This document shows, in pieces, positions 13,156-20,505 of a DNA stretch of 26,604 nucleotides. The stretch lies in NCBI GenBank assembly GCA_964476585.1, contig CAYZBF010000025.1, positions 1 to 26,604 of the forward strand, given 5' to 3'. The notes below the pieces were generated by a model, which saw nothing but the letters and a program-made list of their open reading frames with translations, searched no databases and had not been told where the DNA came from. A program made the position numbers and the translations under genes. The stretch is from CAYZBF01 sp964476585 (lineage in GTDB: Bacteria; Hydrothermota; UBA3072). Each line of letters opens with the position of its first letter. Within the stretch, counting starts at the first letter, position 1.

Positions 13156-15159
13156 ATGGATCCTGTTAAATATTCACTTCCAAATGAACTACCTGAATAT
13201 CCCAAAATGCAAGATGGAATAAGAAGGGCACCTGCCAGAGACTTAAACCTCAGTAAATACGAAATTAAGATAGCCTTAAAGAATGCACTTCGTTATATTC
13301 CAAAGAATCTCCACAGGAAGATAGCGCTTGAGTTCGCAAAAGAGTTAAAAAGTAGAGGCAGAATATATGGATATAGATATCGAGGGGAAGGGCAAATATC
13401 TGCAAAACCAATAGATGAATATGAGGGGAACTGTTTAGAGGGAAAGGCAATACAATTGATGATAGACAATAATCTTGACTTCGATGTAGCTCTATATCCT
13501 TATGAACTGGTAACCTATGGGGAAACCGGACAGGTTTGCCAGAACTGGATGCAATATCAACTGATAAAGAAATATTTACAATTTATAACGAAAGAACAGA
13601 CCCTTGTAGTTGAATCAGGACATCCTCTTGGACTTTTCAAAACCCACAAGAACGCCCCACGAGTAATAAACACCAATGGACTACTTGTAGGTCTCTTCGA
13701 TGATTCAGAACATTTTAATAAAGCTGCAGCAATGGGTGTCTCCAACTACGGTCAGATGACAGCAGGCGGATGGATGTATATCGGTCCTCAGGGAATAGTA
13801 CACGGCACCTATATAACTATTCTAAATGCAGGCAGGAAATACCTTGAAATACCTGCTGACTTGGATTTAAAGGGCTATACATACCTTTCTTCTGGCCTAG
13901 GTGGGATGAGTGGTGCCCAGGCAAAAGCGATAGAAATAGCCGGAGGAGTCGGGATCATTGCCGAGGTTGATGAATCAAGAATTAAACAACGAATGGAGCA
14001 GGGATGGCTCTCCAAAACCTCAAGTGACATTAAAAGGGTATTCGAATGGTTAAACGAATACAAAAGGAAGAAAGAACCCATTTCCATAGGATATTATGGT
14101 AATGTTGTAGATCTTTGGGAATATGTTGTAGAAAATAATATAAAGATTGAGCTTGCCAGCGATCAAACATCCTGCCATGCGCCATACAGCGGAGGATATA
14201 CACCACAGGGTGTTACATTCGAAGAAGGGAGAGAACTACTTGCCTCTGAACCAAAGAAATTCAGGAAACTGGTAGACAAATCCCTCATAAAGCAATTTGG
14301 TTTGATAAAAGTCGCAGTTGAGAGGGGCACAAAATTCTGGGATTACGGAAACAGTTTTATGAAAGCAGTTTTCGATGCAGGGTCAAAAGAAATCGCCAAG
14401 AATAAGAGAGATACGTCCGAAGGGTTTATATTCCCTTCTTATGTTGAAGACCTTATGGGACCCCTGTATTTTGATTATGGATATGGTCCTTTTAGATGGG
14501 TATGCCTTAGTTGCAAACAATCTGATCTTAAGAAAACCGATGAACTGGCTCTTAGCTGTATTGATCCAAGAAGAAGAGTTCAAGACAGAGATAACTATAA
14601 ATGGGTAAAAGATGCCATAAAGAACAATCTTGTCGTTGGTTCCCAGGCACGTATCCTTTATGCAGATCATGAAGAGAGAATAAAGGTTGCACTCAAATTT
14701 AACGAGTCTGTACGGATGGGAGAAATAGGACCTATAATGCTTGGAAGGGATCATCACGATACAGGATCCACTGATTCTCCATTCAGAGAGACTGCCAATA
14801 TAAAAGACGGAAGTAATATAACCGCTGATATGGCTGTTCATTCCTTTGTAGGCAATGCTATTCGCGGAATGACTATGGTTGTATTAAGTAATGGTGGAGG
14901 TGTAGGTATAGGAAAAGCATTCAACGGAGGATTTGGACTCGTTCTCGATGGGTCAAAACGTGTCGACGGGATAATTAAAACAGCACTTGAATGGGATGTC
15001 ATTGGGGGAATAGCAAGACGAGCCTGGGCAAGGAATCACAACGCGCTGGAAGTAGCAATATACTGGAATGAGCAAAATAAAGATAGAGCACACATTACAA
15101 TGCCAAATATAGCAGATGATGGTCTGATTGATAAGGTAGTTAAGGAATCGGGCCTCTAA
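13156..15159 (+). CDS. hutU: Urocanate hydratase, long form
   Basis: Urocanase hydrates urocanate to imidazolonepropionate using a tightly bound NAD+, the second step of histidine breakdown. YGETGQVCQNWMQYQL, SGHPLGLF, MTAGGWMYIGPQGIVHGTY, SSGLGGMSGAQAKA, EVDESRIKQRMEQGWL, the active-site region DQTSCHAPYSGGYTPQG, and RDHHDTGSTDSPFRET are all present. At 667 residues it is about 110 longer than the Pseudomonas/Bacillus enzyme. Its extra parts (YGYGPFRWVCLSC and VVGSQARILYADHEERIKVA) resemble, as I recall it, the animal enzyme UROC1. The ATG at 13156 has SD AAGGGGG; the frame open from 13093 has none. No hutH, hutI or hutG is next to it. Confidence 0.95.
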   Translation: MDPVKYSLPNELPEYPKMQDGIRRAPARDLNLSKYEIKIALKNALRYIPKNLHRKIALEFAKELKSRGRIYGYRYRGEGQISAKPIDEYEGNCLEGKAIQLMIDNNLDFDVALYPYELVTYGETGQVCQNWMQYQLIKKYLQFITKEQTLVVESGHPLGLFKTHKNAPRVINTNGLLVGLFDDSEHFNKAAAMGVSNYGQMTAGGWMYIGPQGIVHGTYITILNAGRKYLEIPADLDLKGYTYLSSGLGGMSGAQAKAIEIAGGVGIIAEVDESRIKQRMEQGWLSKTSSDIKRVFEWLNEYKRKKEPISIGYYGNVVDLWEYVVENNIKIELASDQTSCHAPYSGGYTPQGVTFEEGRELLASEPKKFRKLVDKSLIKQFGLIKVAVERGTKFWDYGNSFMKAVFDAGSKEIAKNKRDTSEGFIFPSYVEDLMGPLYFDYGYGPFRWVCLSCKQSDLKKTDELALSCIDPRRRVQDRDNYKWVKDAIKNNLVVGSQARILYADHEERIKVALKFNESVRMGEIGPIMLGRDHHDTGSTDSPFRETANIKDGSNITADMAVHSFVGNAIRGMTMVVLSNGGGVGIGKAFNGGFGLVLDGSKRVDGIIKTALEWDVIGGIARRAWARNHNALEVAIYWNEQNKDRAHITMPNIADDGLIDKVVKESGL

Positions 15160-15193
15160 AAAACTGAAATAATAAGGAATTTCTTTAAATCAA

Positions 15194-15223
15194 TTGACAT
15201 TTGAGAAAAAAAATATATATATA
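15194..15223 (+). promoter_or_regulatory. Promoter of ptsN, giving a very short or absent leader
   Basis: TTGACA at 15194-15199 precedes an AT run in which TATATA lies 16 or 18 bases away. Transcription would start about 15228-15231, next to the ATG at 15232. No SD is seen. Confidence 0.55.
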
Positions 15224-15231
15224 AACTAAGA

Positions 15232-15696
15232 ATGACCAAAACGTCTATAGAGGATTTAATCAAAAATGCAAAATTAGTCCTTGATCTTAAGGTCTCTAAC
15301 AAAAAAGTCGTTTTAAAACAATTAATAAAACTTTTCGAACTTGATGAACTACATGAAAATCTACTATACAATTCTGTTTTACAAAGAGAAGAAATGGGCT
15401 CAACAGGAATAGGAAATGGGATTGCAATTCCTCATACCAGAAGTATGGTAGTGACCGATATGATGATAGCAATTGGTCGGCCAGAGAAACCCCTCGATTT
15501 TGATGCAATAGATGGTGAACCTGTTCGTCTTATCTTTCTCATAGTTGCACCACCTTATGGTTCAAAGAGTGAGTATCTCATACTTCTCGGGAAGATAGCA
15601 GAAACCTTTATGGAAATATCCTCAAATGATAAGTTATTCACATTTCAGGACGAAGAAGCCTTTAAGGAAGAGTTATGTAAACTCTTCAGTAAGTAA
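15232..15696 (+). CDS. ptsN: PTS EIIA protein of the nitrogen-regulatory/fructose type
   Basis: The 154-residue single-domain protein has the EIIA-2 signature: LLYNSVLQREEMGSTGIGNG, then IAIPHTRS with the phosphorylated His at about residue 67, and later FLIVAPPYGSKSEYLILLGKIA. Such stand-alone EIIA proteins receive phosphate from an HPr-like carrier and act mostly as regulators (potassium, nitrogen, envelope). Here the only carrier visible is the HPr at 3760-4029. It is followed after two bases by the zinc-ribbon gene, so the two are co-transcribed. Its start appears leaderless. Confidence 0.9.
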   Translation: MTKTSIEDLIKNAKLVLDLKVSNKKVVLKQLIKLFELDELHENLLYNSVLQREEMGSTGIGNGIAIPHTRSMVVTDMMIAIGRPEKPLDFDAIDGEPVRLIFLIVAPPYGSKSEYLILLGKIAETFMEISSNDKLFTFQDEEAFKEELCKLFSK

Positions 15697-15698
15697 AG

Positions 15699-16031
15699 AT
15701 GAATAAGCAACTCTTACTATTAATATCTCTTCAGGAATTAGATATACTCAAAAAGGATAAGGAGAAGGAAGAAGAAGTAGGATTTGAACTCGAAGACCTG
15801 CAACAAATGGAGAAAGCTCGGGCAAAGATTGTTTCTTCTATTAAGGATCATATATACCGTAAATATAACAGGCTCACGAAAAGATATGGAAACGCTGTTG
15901 TTCCAGTCGTTAATAATATCTGCCAAGGGTGCTATTTAGTTCTACCCATTCAGATGATTTCACCAGAGCAAAAGAACGAGATAGTCACTACCTGTCCCAA
16001 TTGCGGGCGCATTCTTTACTGGGCTGATTAA
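15699..16031 (+). CDS. Short C4-type zinc-ribbon protein (PF02591-like)
   Basis: The 110-residue protein starts two bases after ptsN with no clear SD. Residues from about 10 to 50 are rich in Glu and Lys and could form one short coiled coil. The rest reads NRLTKRYGNAVVPVVNNICQGCYLVLP followed by a CPNCGR knuckle: two CxxC pairs about 30 residues apart, as in the zinc ribbon at the end of CT398/DUF164 proteins. Those normally have about 230-250 residues with a long helical hairpin, which is missing here. Function unknown; nucleic-acid or secretion-related roles have been proposed for the long forms. Confidence 0.75.
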   Translation: MNKQLLLLISLQELDILKKDKEKEEEVGFELEDLQQMEKARAKIVSSIKDHIYRKYNRLTKRYGNAVVPVVNNICQGCYLVLPIQMISPEQKNEIVTTCPNCGRILYWAD

Positions 16032-16040
16032 CACAATCTT

Positions 16041-16214
16041 CGGTCTTAGGTCTTAGTTTCACACCTCATCTACCCATTGACCCATCCCTACAATCTGCCA
16101 TTGTGAGCTTGTCTTCTTGCTTGACTTATACGAAGCAATCTCTAAATTCCAAACCCCAAATCATAAATCCTAACTTGAAACTTTAAACTTTTTACTCCCT
16201 AATCCATAATCCTG
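16041..16214 (+). repeat. Heptad-periodic tracts flanking a dispersed repeat
   Basis: From 16041 the words begin CGGTCTT, AGGTCTT and continue for eight words to 16096. After the dispersed repeat at 16099-16141, ten more words from 16145 to 16214 all begin with A followed by A or C, for example ACTTGAA, ACTTTAA. The two runs are not in the same register. Confidence 0.6.
16099..16141 (+). repeat. 43-base dispersed repeat, copy 2
   Basis: The segment begins CATTGTGAGCTTGTC and ends CGAAGCAATCT. It matches 9294-9336 at 35 of 43 positions in the same orientation. It sits between two heptad tracts, which suggests insertion of one repeat type into the other. Confidence 0.7.
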
Positions 16215-16260
16215 AAATGACCCCTTGATTTTTACATAAAACACATTTAAAACTAATATT

Positions 16261-17151
16261 ATGTATAAAATAAAAGACCGGAATTTTTCTTACAAAAAGA
16301 AACAGTTCGGGAAAAATCTGTATGAATTTAGATTTAAATCCCCTGTAGATACTCAAAATGAGAAAAATGACACCGTCTATTGTTTATTAAAGGATACGGA
16401 AAATAAAGAGAGAGTATGCATTCTTGTTCATGGATTGGGAATGAGGACGGGCTCAAAGTGGGATGAATCCATCCACTACATTCCGAAAGGTATGGGAGCT
16501 TGCTCAATAGACCTTCCCTACCATCGTCACCGCGATACAGGTAAAGATCTATTGACTGCTTTTCAGGATGGCATATTCAGTCTAATTTTTTTCCGCCAGG
16601 GGACGTTAGATATCATCCGAACCGTAGACCTACTGAAAAATTTGGGTTACAGAGAGGTAGACATAATAGGCATCAGTCTTGGCAGTTTTTTTTCTTTAAT
16701 GGCAATGGGGCTTGATGAGCGGATTAAAAAGGGAGTTTTGCTCCTCTCTGGGGGGGATCAAGGACTTATCACATGGAAAAGTCCCGCTATGTTTAAGGTT
16801 AGGAAGCAACATCGAGTAGAACATATCACGCGTGCTAAATGTTTGAAATGCCGTTCCTTTTTCCCTGATTTTATTCATGCTGTTAAAAATGGGAACTATC
16901 CGGATGAGATAAAGAGTGATGTGATATGTTTCTACTTTGATACCCTCTCCTTTGCTCCTTTGGTTAACCCAAAAAGAGTCCTGATGATAAATGCACTGTT
17001 TGATATTATGATTCCTAGAGAATCTACAATTAAATTACATAAAGCACTTGGAGAACCACTAATTAGATGGTTACCTGCCGGGCATCTTTCTCTTTCAATA
17101 TTCAAACAGAAAATTATCTCATATATAAGGAGTTTTCTGCTCTATCATTAA
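16261..17151 (+). CDS. Alpha/beta hydrolase, substrate unknown
   Basis: The 296-residue protein shows the alpha/beta-hydrolase pattern: CILVHGLGMR (oxyanion loop), the nucleophile elbow GISLGS with Ser139, then Asp248 in LFDIMIPRES and His275 in LPAGHLSLS, in the right order for a Ser-Asp-His triad. There is no signal peptide or membrane span, so it is probably cytoplasmic. The lid region (about 180-205) contains a CLKC pair and several basic residues, which is unusual. A weak promoter (TTGATT, 17 bases, TAAAAC) ends right before the ATG and no SD is visible. Esterase or lipase-like activity is an inference from the fold. Confidence 0.8.
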   Translation: MYKIKDRNFSYKKKQFGKNLYEFRFKSPVDTQNEKNDTVYCLLKDTENKERVCILVHGLGMRTGSKWDESIHYIPKGMGACSIDLPYHRHRDTGKDLLTAFQDGIFSLIFFRQGTLDIIRTVDLLKNLGYREVDIIGISLGSFFSLMAMGLDERIKKGVLLLSGGDQGLITWKSPAMFKVRKQHRVEHITRAKCLKCRSFFPDFIHAVKNGNYPDEIKSDVICFYFDTLSFAPLVNPKRVLMINALFDIMIPRESTIKLHKALGEPLIRWLPAGHLSLSIFKQKIISYIRSFLLYH

Positions 17152-17162
17152 TAAAGAGAGTC

Positions 17163-17269
17163 TTTAGTCTTGGGTCATTAGTCAAAAGTCCTATTTTTAA
17201 CATTTAAACTGATTAAACTTTTTATCTTTATATTTGACTATGGACTATCGACTATGGACTAAGGACTAT
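17163..17269. repeat. Heptad tract with inverted halves between convergent genes
   Basis: Four words ending in AGTC (17163-17190) are followed by six less regular heptads, then by five words ending in GACT (17233-17267). AGTC is the reverse complement of GACT, and the register is unbroken over 15 words (105 bases). The two halves can pair imperfectly into a long stem, so the tract could end transcription from both sides. It extends into the end of the endonuclease V gene and supplies its TAG. Confidence 0.65.
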
Positions 17270-17936
17270 GTTTCCTCGCATTAATATCGGCCAGACGTAG
17301 TGGTTCCGGGTATTTACTGCTTATTGCAAGTTCTAATACAAGCCTTCTCGAGGACTCAAATCCGATTCGATGCCCTGGTGATACGAAGATAGGAGAGGCA
17401 CCATCCTTTGTGCAGAGCGCCTCCCCCACCTTCTCTAAATTGTAGATAATATCAGAATATTCTCCTCTTGTTGCCTCTGGAGGTTCATATTCCCCCACCA
17501 GTATATTCTTAGTTACCCCTATAGTAGGTAGGTCAAATAAAACCCCTGCAAAAGAGGCAAGACCTGCCCTTTCCGGATGTGCAATTCCGTGTCCATCAAT
17601 AATAAGGCAATCAATTCTTGTTGAAATCTCTGAAAGGATTTCCGCTATAAGGGGCAATTCACGTAGGGCAAATCTACAGGGGATATATTCTGCTGGTATC
17701 TCTTTACTTTTGGTTACCTCTTCTACAACACATCTTTTGGGGATATTCCAGGCTACACAGGAAACGATAGCAGTATCCCCGTAACTCACGTCACAACCTG
17801 CAACTATCTCGGGATTAAAATTAGGGTCATTTTTTATTATAACCCTTTCAGGTAAAATTTGATATAAATTTTCTAATCTTTCTGGACTGAAATCCGACTT
17901 ATTTATACTACTCAATGACAACTCTGAATTCTCCAT
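17259..17936 (-). CDS. nfi: Endonuclease V (deoxyinosine 3' endonuclease)
   Basis: Endonuclease V nicks DNA near deoxyinosine and other deaminated bases. The 225-residue protein has GCDVSY (Asp49), LRE with Glu93, and LIIDGHGIAHPERAGLASFAGV with Asp114, the metal-binding acidic residues, followed by PTIGVTKN and the late PIFVSPGHRIGFESSRRL motif. The usual wedge sequence PYIPG is EYIPC here, so the loop that recognises the altered base differs. The start ATG has no strong SD. The stop TAG is part of a heptad-word tract. The gene lies alone on the minus strand, convergent with the hydrolase. Confidence 0.93.
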   Translation of the reverse strand: MENSELSLSSINKSDFSPERLENLYQILPERVIIKNDPNFNPEIVAGCDVSYGDTAIVSCVAWNIPKRCVVEEVTKSKEIPAEYIPCRFALRELPLIAEILSEISTRIDCLIIDGHGIAHPERAGLASFAGVLFDLPTIGVTKNILVGEYEPPEATRGEYSDIIYNLEKVGEALCTKDGASPIFVSPGHRIGFESSRRLVLELAISSKYPEPLRLADINARKHSP

Positions 17937-18255
17937 TCAGGACAACTCATACCACTCAATAGTTTTCCTTCCCTGGATAAACCATAAAATTTCCTAATCT
18001 TATCTTCTTTGAGTACCTTCGCCATTCAATCTTCTGGTCTTTTAATATCCTATCCAACCCAGAGATATGTGTTATAAACTACCTCCTTATATTCATCAAG
18101 AGCTTTTGCTGCCAATCTTTTGATAGCATTCATTTAAACAACCCCTTTGGGATTAGTTGTTTAACTATTCCCCTTTGTGCTCTTTGTTTCTCTGTGGTAA
18201 AAACCTTTGCAGCTTTGCGAGAAATCAAATGAGGGGTGCCTCCGTCCGTTTTAAT
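17937..18255. other. Intergenic region of 319 bases with a hairpin and possible short frames
   Basis: No recognisable gene. A 31-base inverted repeat (18134-18164) has arms TTAAACAAC/GTTGTTTAA and an inner CCC-TTT-GGG. No T-run follows on either side, so it is not a standard terminator. On the minus strand a 27-codon frame starts at 18133 right after the hairpin (MNAIKRLAAKALDEYKE...), with its only SD-like GGGG inside the stem. A 37-codon frame (18025-17912) overlaps the nfi start. Bases 18184-18225 hold 9-base CAAAG words on the minus strand. The short frames may be remnants; I do not recognise them. Confidence 0.4.
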
Positions 18256-19668
18256 CTATATGGTTCTCTTCAGTATAGCAATCATAGGGTCCCAAGGTGG
18301 TAGATGAATCGGCTCTTCTTTCAAAAGGTCAATAATTTTCCGGGGTAGATATTTCTTGTTTATTATAACTACATAGAGGTATTTATCAAACCAATCATCG
18401 TACATAGTCCAGTGACCTTCATGTCCTCTCTCTTTCCCATGGCTATCTTCAACCAACCACTTTACTGGCTTTCCATCCTGGACATCTACACCTGTAAAGA
18501 CCATTGCATGATTAGCAGAACTCTCCCTGTAAAGAATCCTCTCCTCTTTATTCATCTCTATATCAATCCCATAGACTGATTGATAATCTATTATTCCTGG
18601 TGAGAGTATTCCCTTCTCAAAGTCACCATCCTTTATAATATCACAGGCAAAAAATACTGGTTCATCATTAAGAATCGATTTTAACGCGAGTTCCTTTAAA
18701 TTTTCCATCTCAAGATTTACGAATGTGGGATCAGTTGCTTCATAGATATTTCTAGCCTTATCGAATTGTAAGAGTTCATTATACTCTTTCCCCGGGTAGT
18801 TCATTAGCGCAATATAGTCATCCAAATCAACATCCACGACCTTTTTGTAGAATTCCTTTGGGGTATATCCCTTCGGTAGAGAGACCTTCCCTTCTTTATC
18901 CTCATATCTCCAGATAAAGTCAGCAGGAGGTTCACCCAGATTTAACACTAGCATCTTGTAGACATCTTTTAGCATCTCGACTTTCGTGGTGTGTAGTTCT
19001 TCTTTTGTTGTTCCTTCTTGTGTCATCTTGCGGAGAATGGTAGCATCCTCACGGAGTTTTCCGAATATGATTTTATTCATAATCCAGGAATGACTGCTGT
19101 TGTAGGTTTCAGGCATAGCGTATTGGGGAACAACACCGTATTTCCCTATTAAGTTTACAACATAGGACCACCATCCACCATCCCCTATAGGCCACCTCAG
19201 AAGTTCTTCCATTTCCCTATCAAGGAGATCAAGGTCTGCGGTCAGAATTATTGATTCAAGAAAGAAATTAGCTTTCTCCATCTTATCCCAGAAGAAAAGG
19301 TAATTCTCTGAAAATTCGAAATCCTTTAGATTATACTTTTTTATAACCTTTGGCCGTAACGTATTTAGACCTGCAAAAAGCCAGCATCTACCACTCTTTT
19401 CCTGATCCGTTATTCCACTGGTTTCTATCTTGTGGCTGAAAAGATTGTTGTGTTTTGTCAGAAATTCCCTGTTTAGAGCAATTTCAGGAAGTTCATTACT
19501 GGTAAGGGCATTCATCATTGCACGATCACGTGGACCAAGAGAGATTGAATTCCTTATCTCCTCGATCAGGTCTTCTGTCAAACTAGCTTCAGTTGGAATT
19601 CTTGCAAAAATATGGATAAACCCGGTTAGTAATAAAACAATGATAACCGATTTTTGTAAAAATCTCAT
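18256..19668 (-). CDS. Secreted aminopeptidase C / bleomycin-hydrolase-like C1 cysteine peptidase
   Basis: The 470-residue protein begins with a basic end and a hydrophobic stretch (VIIVLLLTGFIHIFA), a signal peptide probably cleaved after about residue 22; classical PepC is cytosolic. The catalytic Cys is in SGRCWLFAGLN (Cys95) and the His in SSANHAMVFTGV (His387). The third triad position, normally Asn in VENSWG, is VEDSHG here, so Asn is replaced by Asp408 and Trp by His. The rest (DGGWWSYVVNLIGKYGVVP, TMYDDWFDKYLYVVII) is normal for the family. SD AAGGAGG lies four bases before the ATG. Expected role: trimming peptides outside the cytoplasm; activity needs testing. Confidence 0.9.
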   Translation of the reverse strand: MRFLQKSVIIVLLLTGFIHIFARIPTEASLTEDLIEEIRNSISLGPRDRAMMNALTSNELPEIALNREFLTKHNNLFSHKIETSGITDQEKSGRCWLFAGLNTLRPKVIKKYNLKDFEFSENYLFFWDKMEKANFFLESIILTADLDLLDREMEELLRWPIGDGGWWSYVVNLIGKYGVVPQYAMPETYNSSHSWIMNKIIFGKLREDATILRKMTQEGTTKEELHTTKVEMLKDVYKMLVLNLGEPPADFIWRYEDKEGKVSLPKGYTPKEFYKKVVDVDLDDYIALMNYPGKEYNELLQFDKARNIYEATDPTFVNLEMENLKELALKSILNDEPVFFACDIIKDGDFEKGILSPGIIDYQSVYGIDIEMNKEERILYRESSANHAMVFTGVDVQDGKPVKWLVEDSHGKERGHEGHWTMYDDWFDKYLYVVIINKKYLPRKIIDLLKEEPIHLPPWDPMIAILKRTI

Positions 19669-19731
19669 TATACCTCCTTTATTAATTATTTTGACCTTAC
19701 TGCCATATCCTTGAGCGATAAATTTCGTGTC

Positions 19732-19766
19732 ATTATATTATAATAAAGGATATGTGGAAATGTCAA
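19732..19766 (-). promoter_or_regulatory. Promoter of the aminopeptidase C gene
   Basis: On the minus strand TTGACA (19766-19761) is followed after 18 bases by TATAAT (19742-19737), with a second overlapping TATAAT at 19737-19732. Transcription would start near 19730, giving a leader of about 60 bases that ends with AAAGGAGG. Confidence 0.65.
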
Positions 19767-19877
19767 TATATTTATGCGACAGAAATGGAAGTCGAGGCAC
19801 TTGAGATTAGTTGAGTCGTGGAAAGAGCCTTTGCGTCTTTTCGATCTTTGTGTGAGAATTTGCCAACTTTTTACTTC

Positions 19878-20339
19878 TCATTGTTTTTTATTCCTCTCTA
19901 ACCGGGTACCATCCCTTACAAAACTATGAAACTTCGAAAGCCAGATAGGTTTTCCCTTGGGATAGCTATCTATGAATTCTATAAACTTAATAATCTTATC
20001 AATGGTTTTTTCACTGATATCGTGCTCAATCTTACATGCATCTTCACAAGCGGTCTTCTTTTCTACGCCAAGTATTTCATGAAAAAATTTGGAAAGGGTT
20101 TTGTGTTTATGATATATCTCTTTTGCAATCTCAACGCCTCTGGAGGTAAGCTCTATATACCCGTATTTTTCATGAACAACCAACTCCTTTTCTTGTAGGT
20201 TATTCATCGCTTCTACCACAGAAGCAGCCTTAACCCCTAAGTGTTCGGCAACATCCTTTACTCTTACCACTTCTTTTTTGAGCTTTCCCATCCATATAGA
20301 CTCTAAATAATCCTCTAAACTTGGCGTTAATTCATTCAT
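19878..20339 (-). CDS. DtxR-family metal-dependent transcriptional repressor
   Basis: This 153-residue regulator has the DtxR layout: LTPSLEDYLESIW at the start, a winged helix (RVKDVAEHLGVKAASVVEAM), and a dimer and metal domain with Cys102, Glu105 and His106 in ACKIEHDIS, the same spacing as in diphtheria DtxR rather than the Glu form of MntR. It lacks the third SH3-like domain. This suggests iron, though manganese cannot be excluded. An in-frame TTG exists at 20363, but ATG at 20339 with GGAGG four bases upstream is clearly better. A palindrome over its promoter suggests self-repression. No metal transporter lies in the window. Confidence 0.92.
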   Translation of the reverse strand: MNELTPSLEDYLESIWMGKLKKEVVRVKDVAEHLGVKAASVVEAMNNLQEKELVVHEKYGYIELTSRGVEIAKEIYHKHKTLSKFFHEILGVEKKTACEDACKIEHDISEKTIDKIIKFIEFIDSYPKGKPIWLSKFHSFVRDGTRLERNKKQ

Positions 20340-20369
20340 TAATCCTCCGGGCTTCTCCCTCAAAAATTG

Positions 20370-20410
20370 TTAGGCATCCCTAATAATATCATCGACGGAT
20401 TGTTTGTCAA
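20370..20410 (-). promoter_or_regulatory. dtxR-family gene promoter with overlapping palindromic operator
   Basis: On the minus strand TTGACA (20410-20405) and TATTAT (20388-20383) are 16 bases apart. The palindrome TTAGG-GATG-CCTAA (20383-20370) touches the -10 box and covers the expected transcript start near 20376. TTAGG half-sites are those of DtxR/IdeR operators. A repressor bound here would block its own promoter. Confidence 0.7.
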
Positions 20411-20422
20411 GGGGTAATGTGA

Positions 20423-20457
20423 ATAAATGTAAAATGAAGATTGCAAAATGTAAAATT
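20423..20457 (+). repeat. Short heptad tract, five A-rich words
   Basis: Five consecutive 7-base words from ATAAATG and TAAAATG to TAAAATT, of the form xAAAATG, lie just upstream of the dtxR-like promoter. They resemble the A-rich part of the tract at 12893. A 9-base-like run (TCGCAAGAGAGACACAGAGA) follows at 20460. Confidence 0.5.
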
Positions 20458-20505
20458 TAATCGCAAGAGAGACACAGAGAGTGTATTTGTGGGTGTATCC
20501 ACCTA

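Noticed and set aside
17912..18133. Two short minus-strand frames (27 and 37 codons) as genes
   Set aside because: No recognisable family, poor or hidden ribosome sites, and overlap with nfi; noted only as possible remnants.
18134..18164. Intrinsic terminator after the aminopeptidase C gene
   Set aside because: The stem is good but no T-run follows on either strand.
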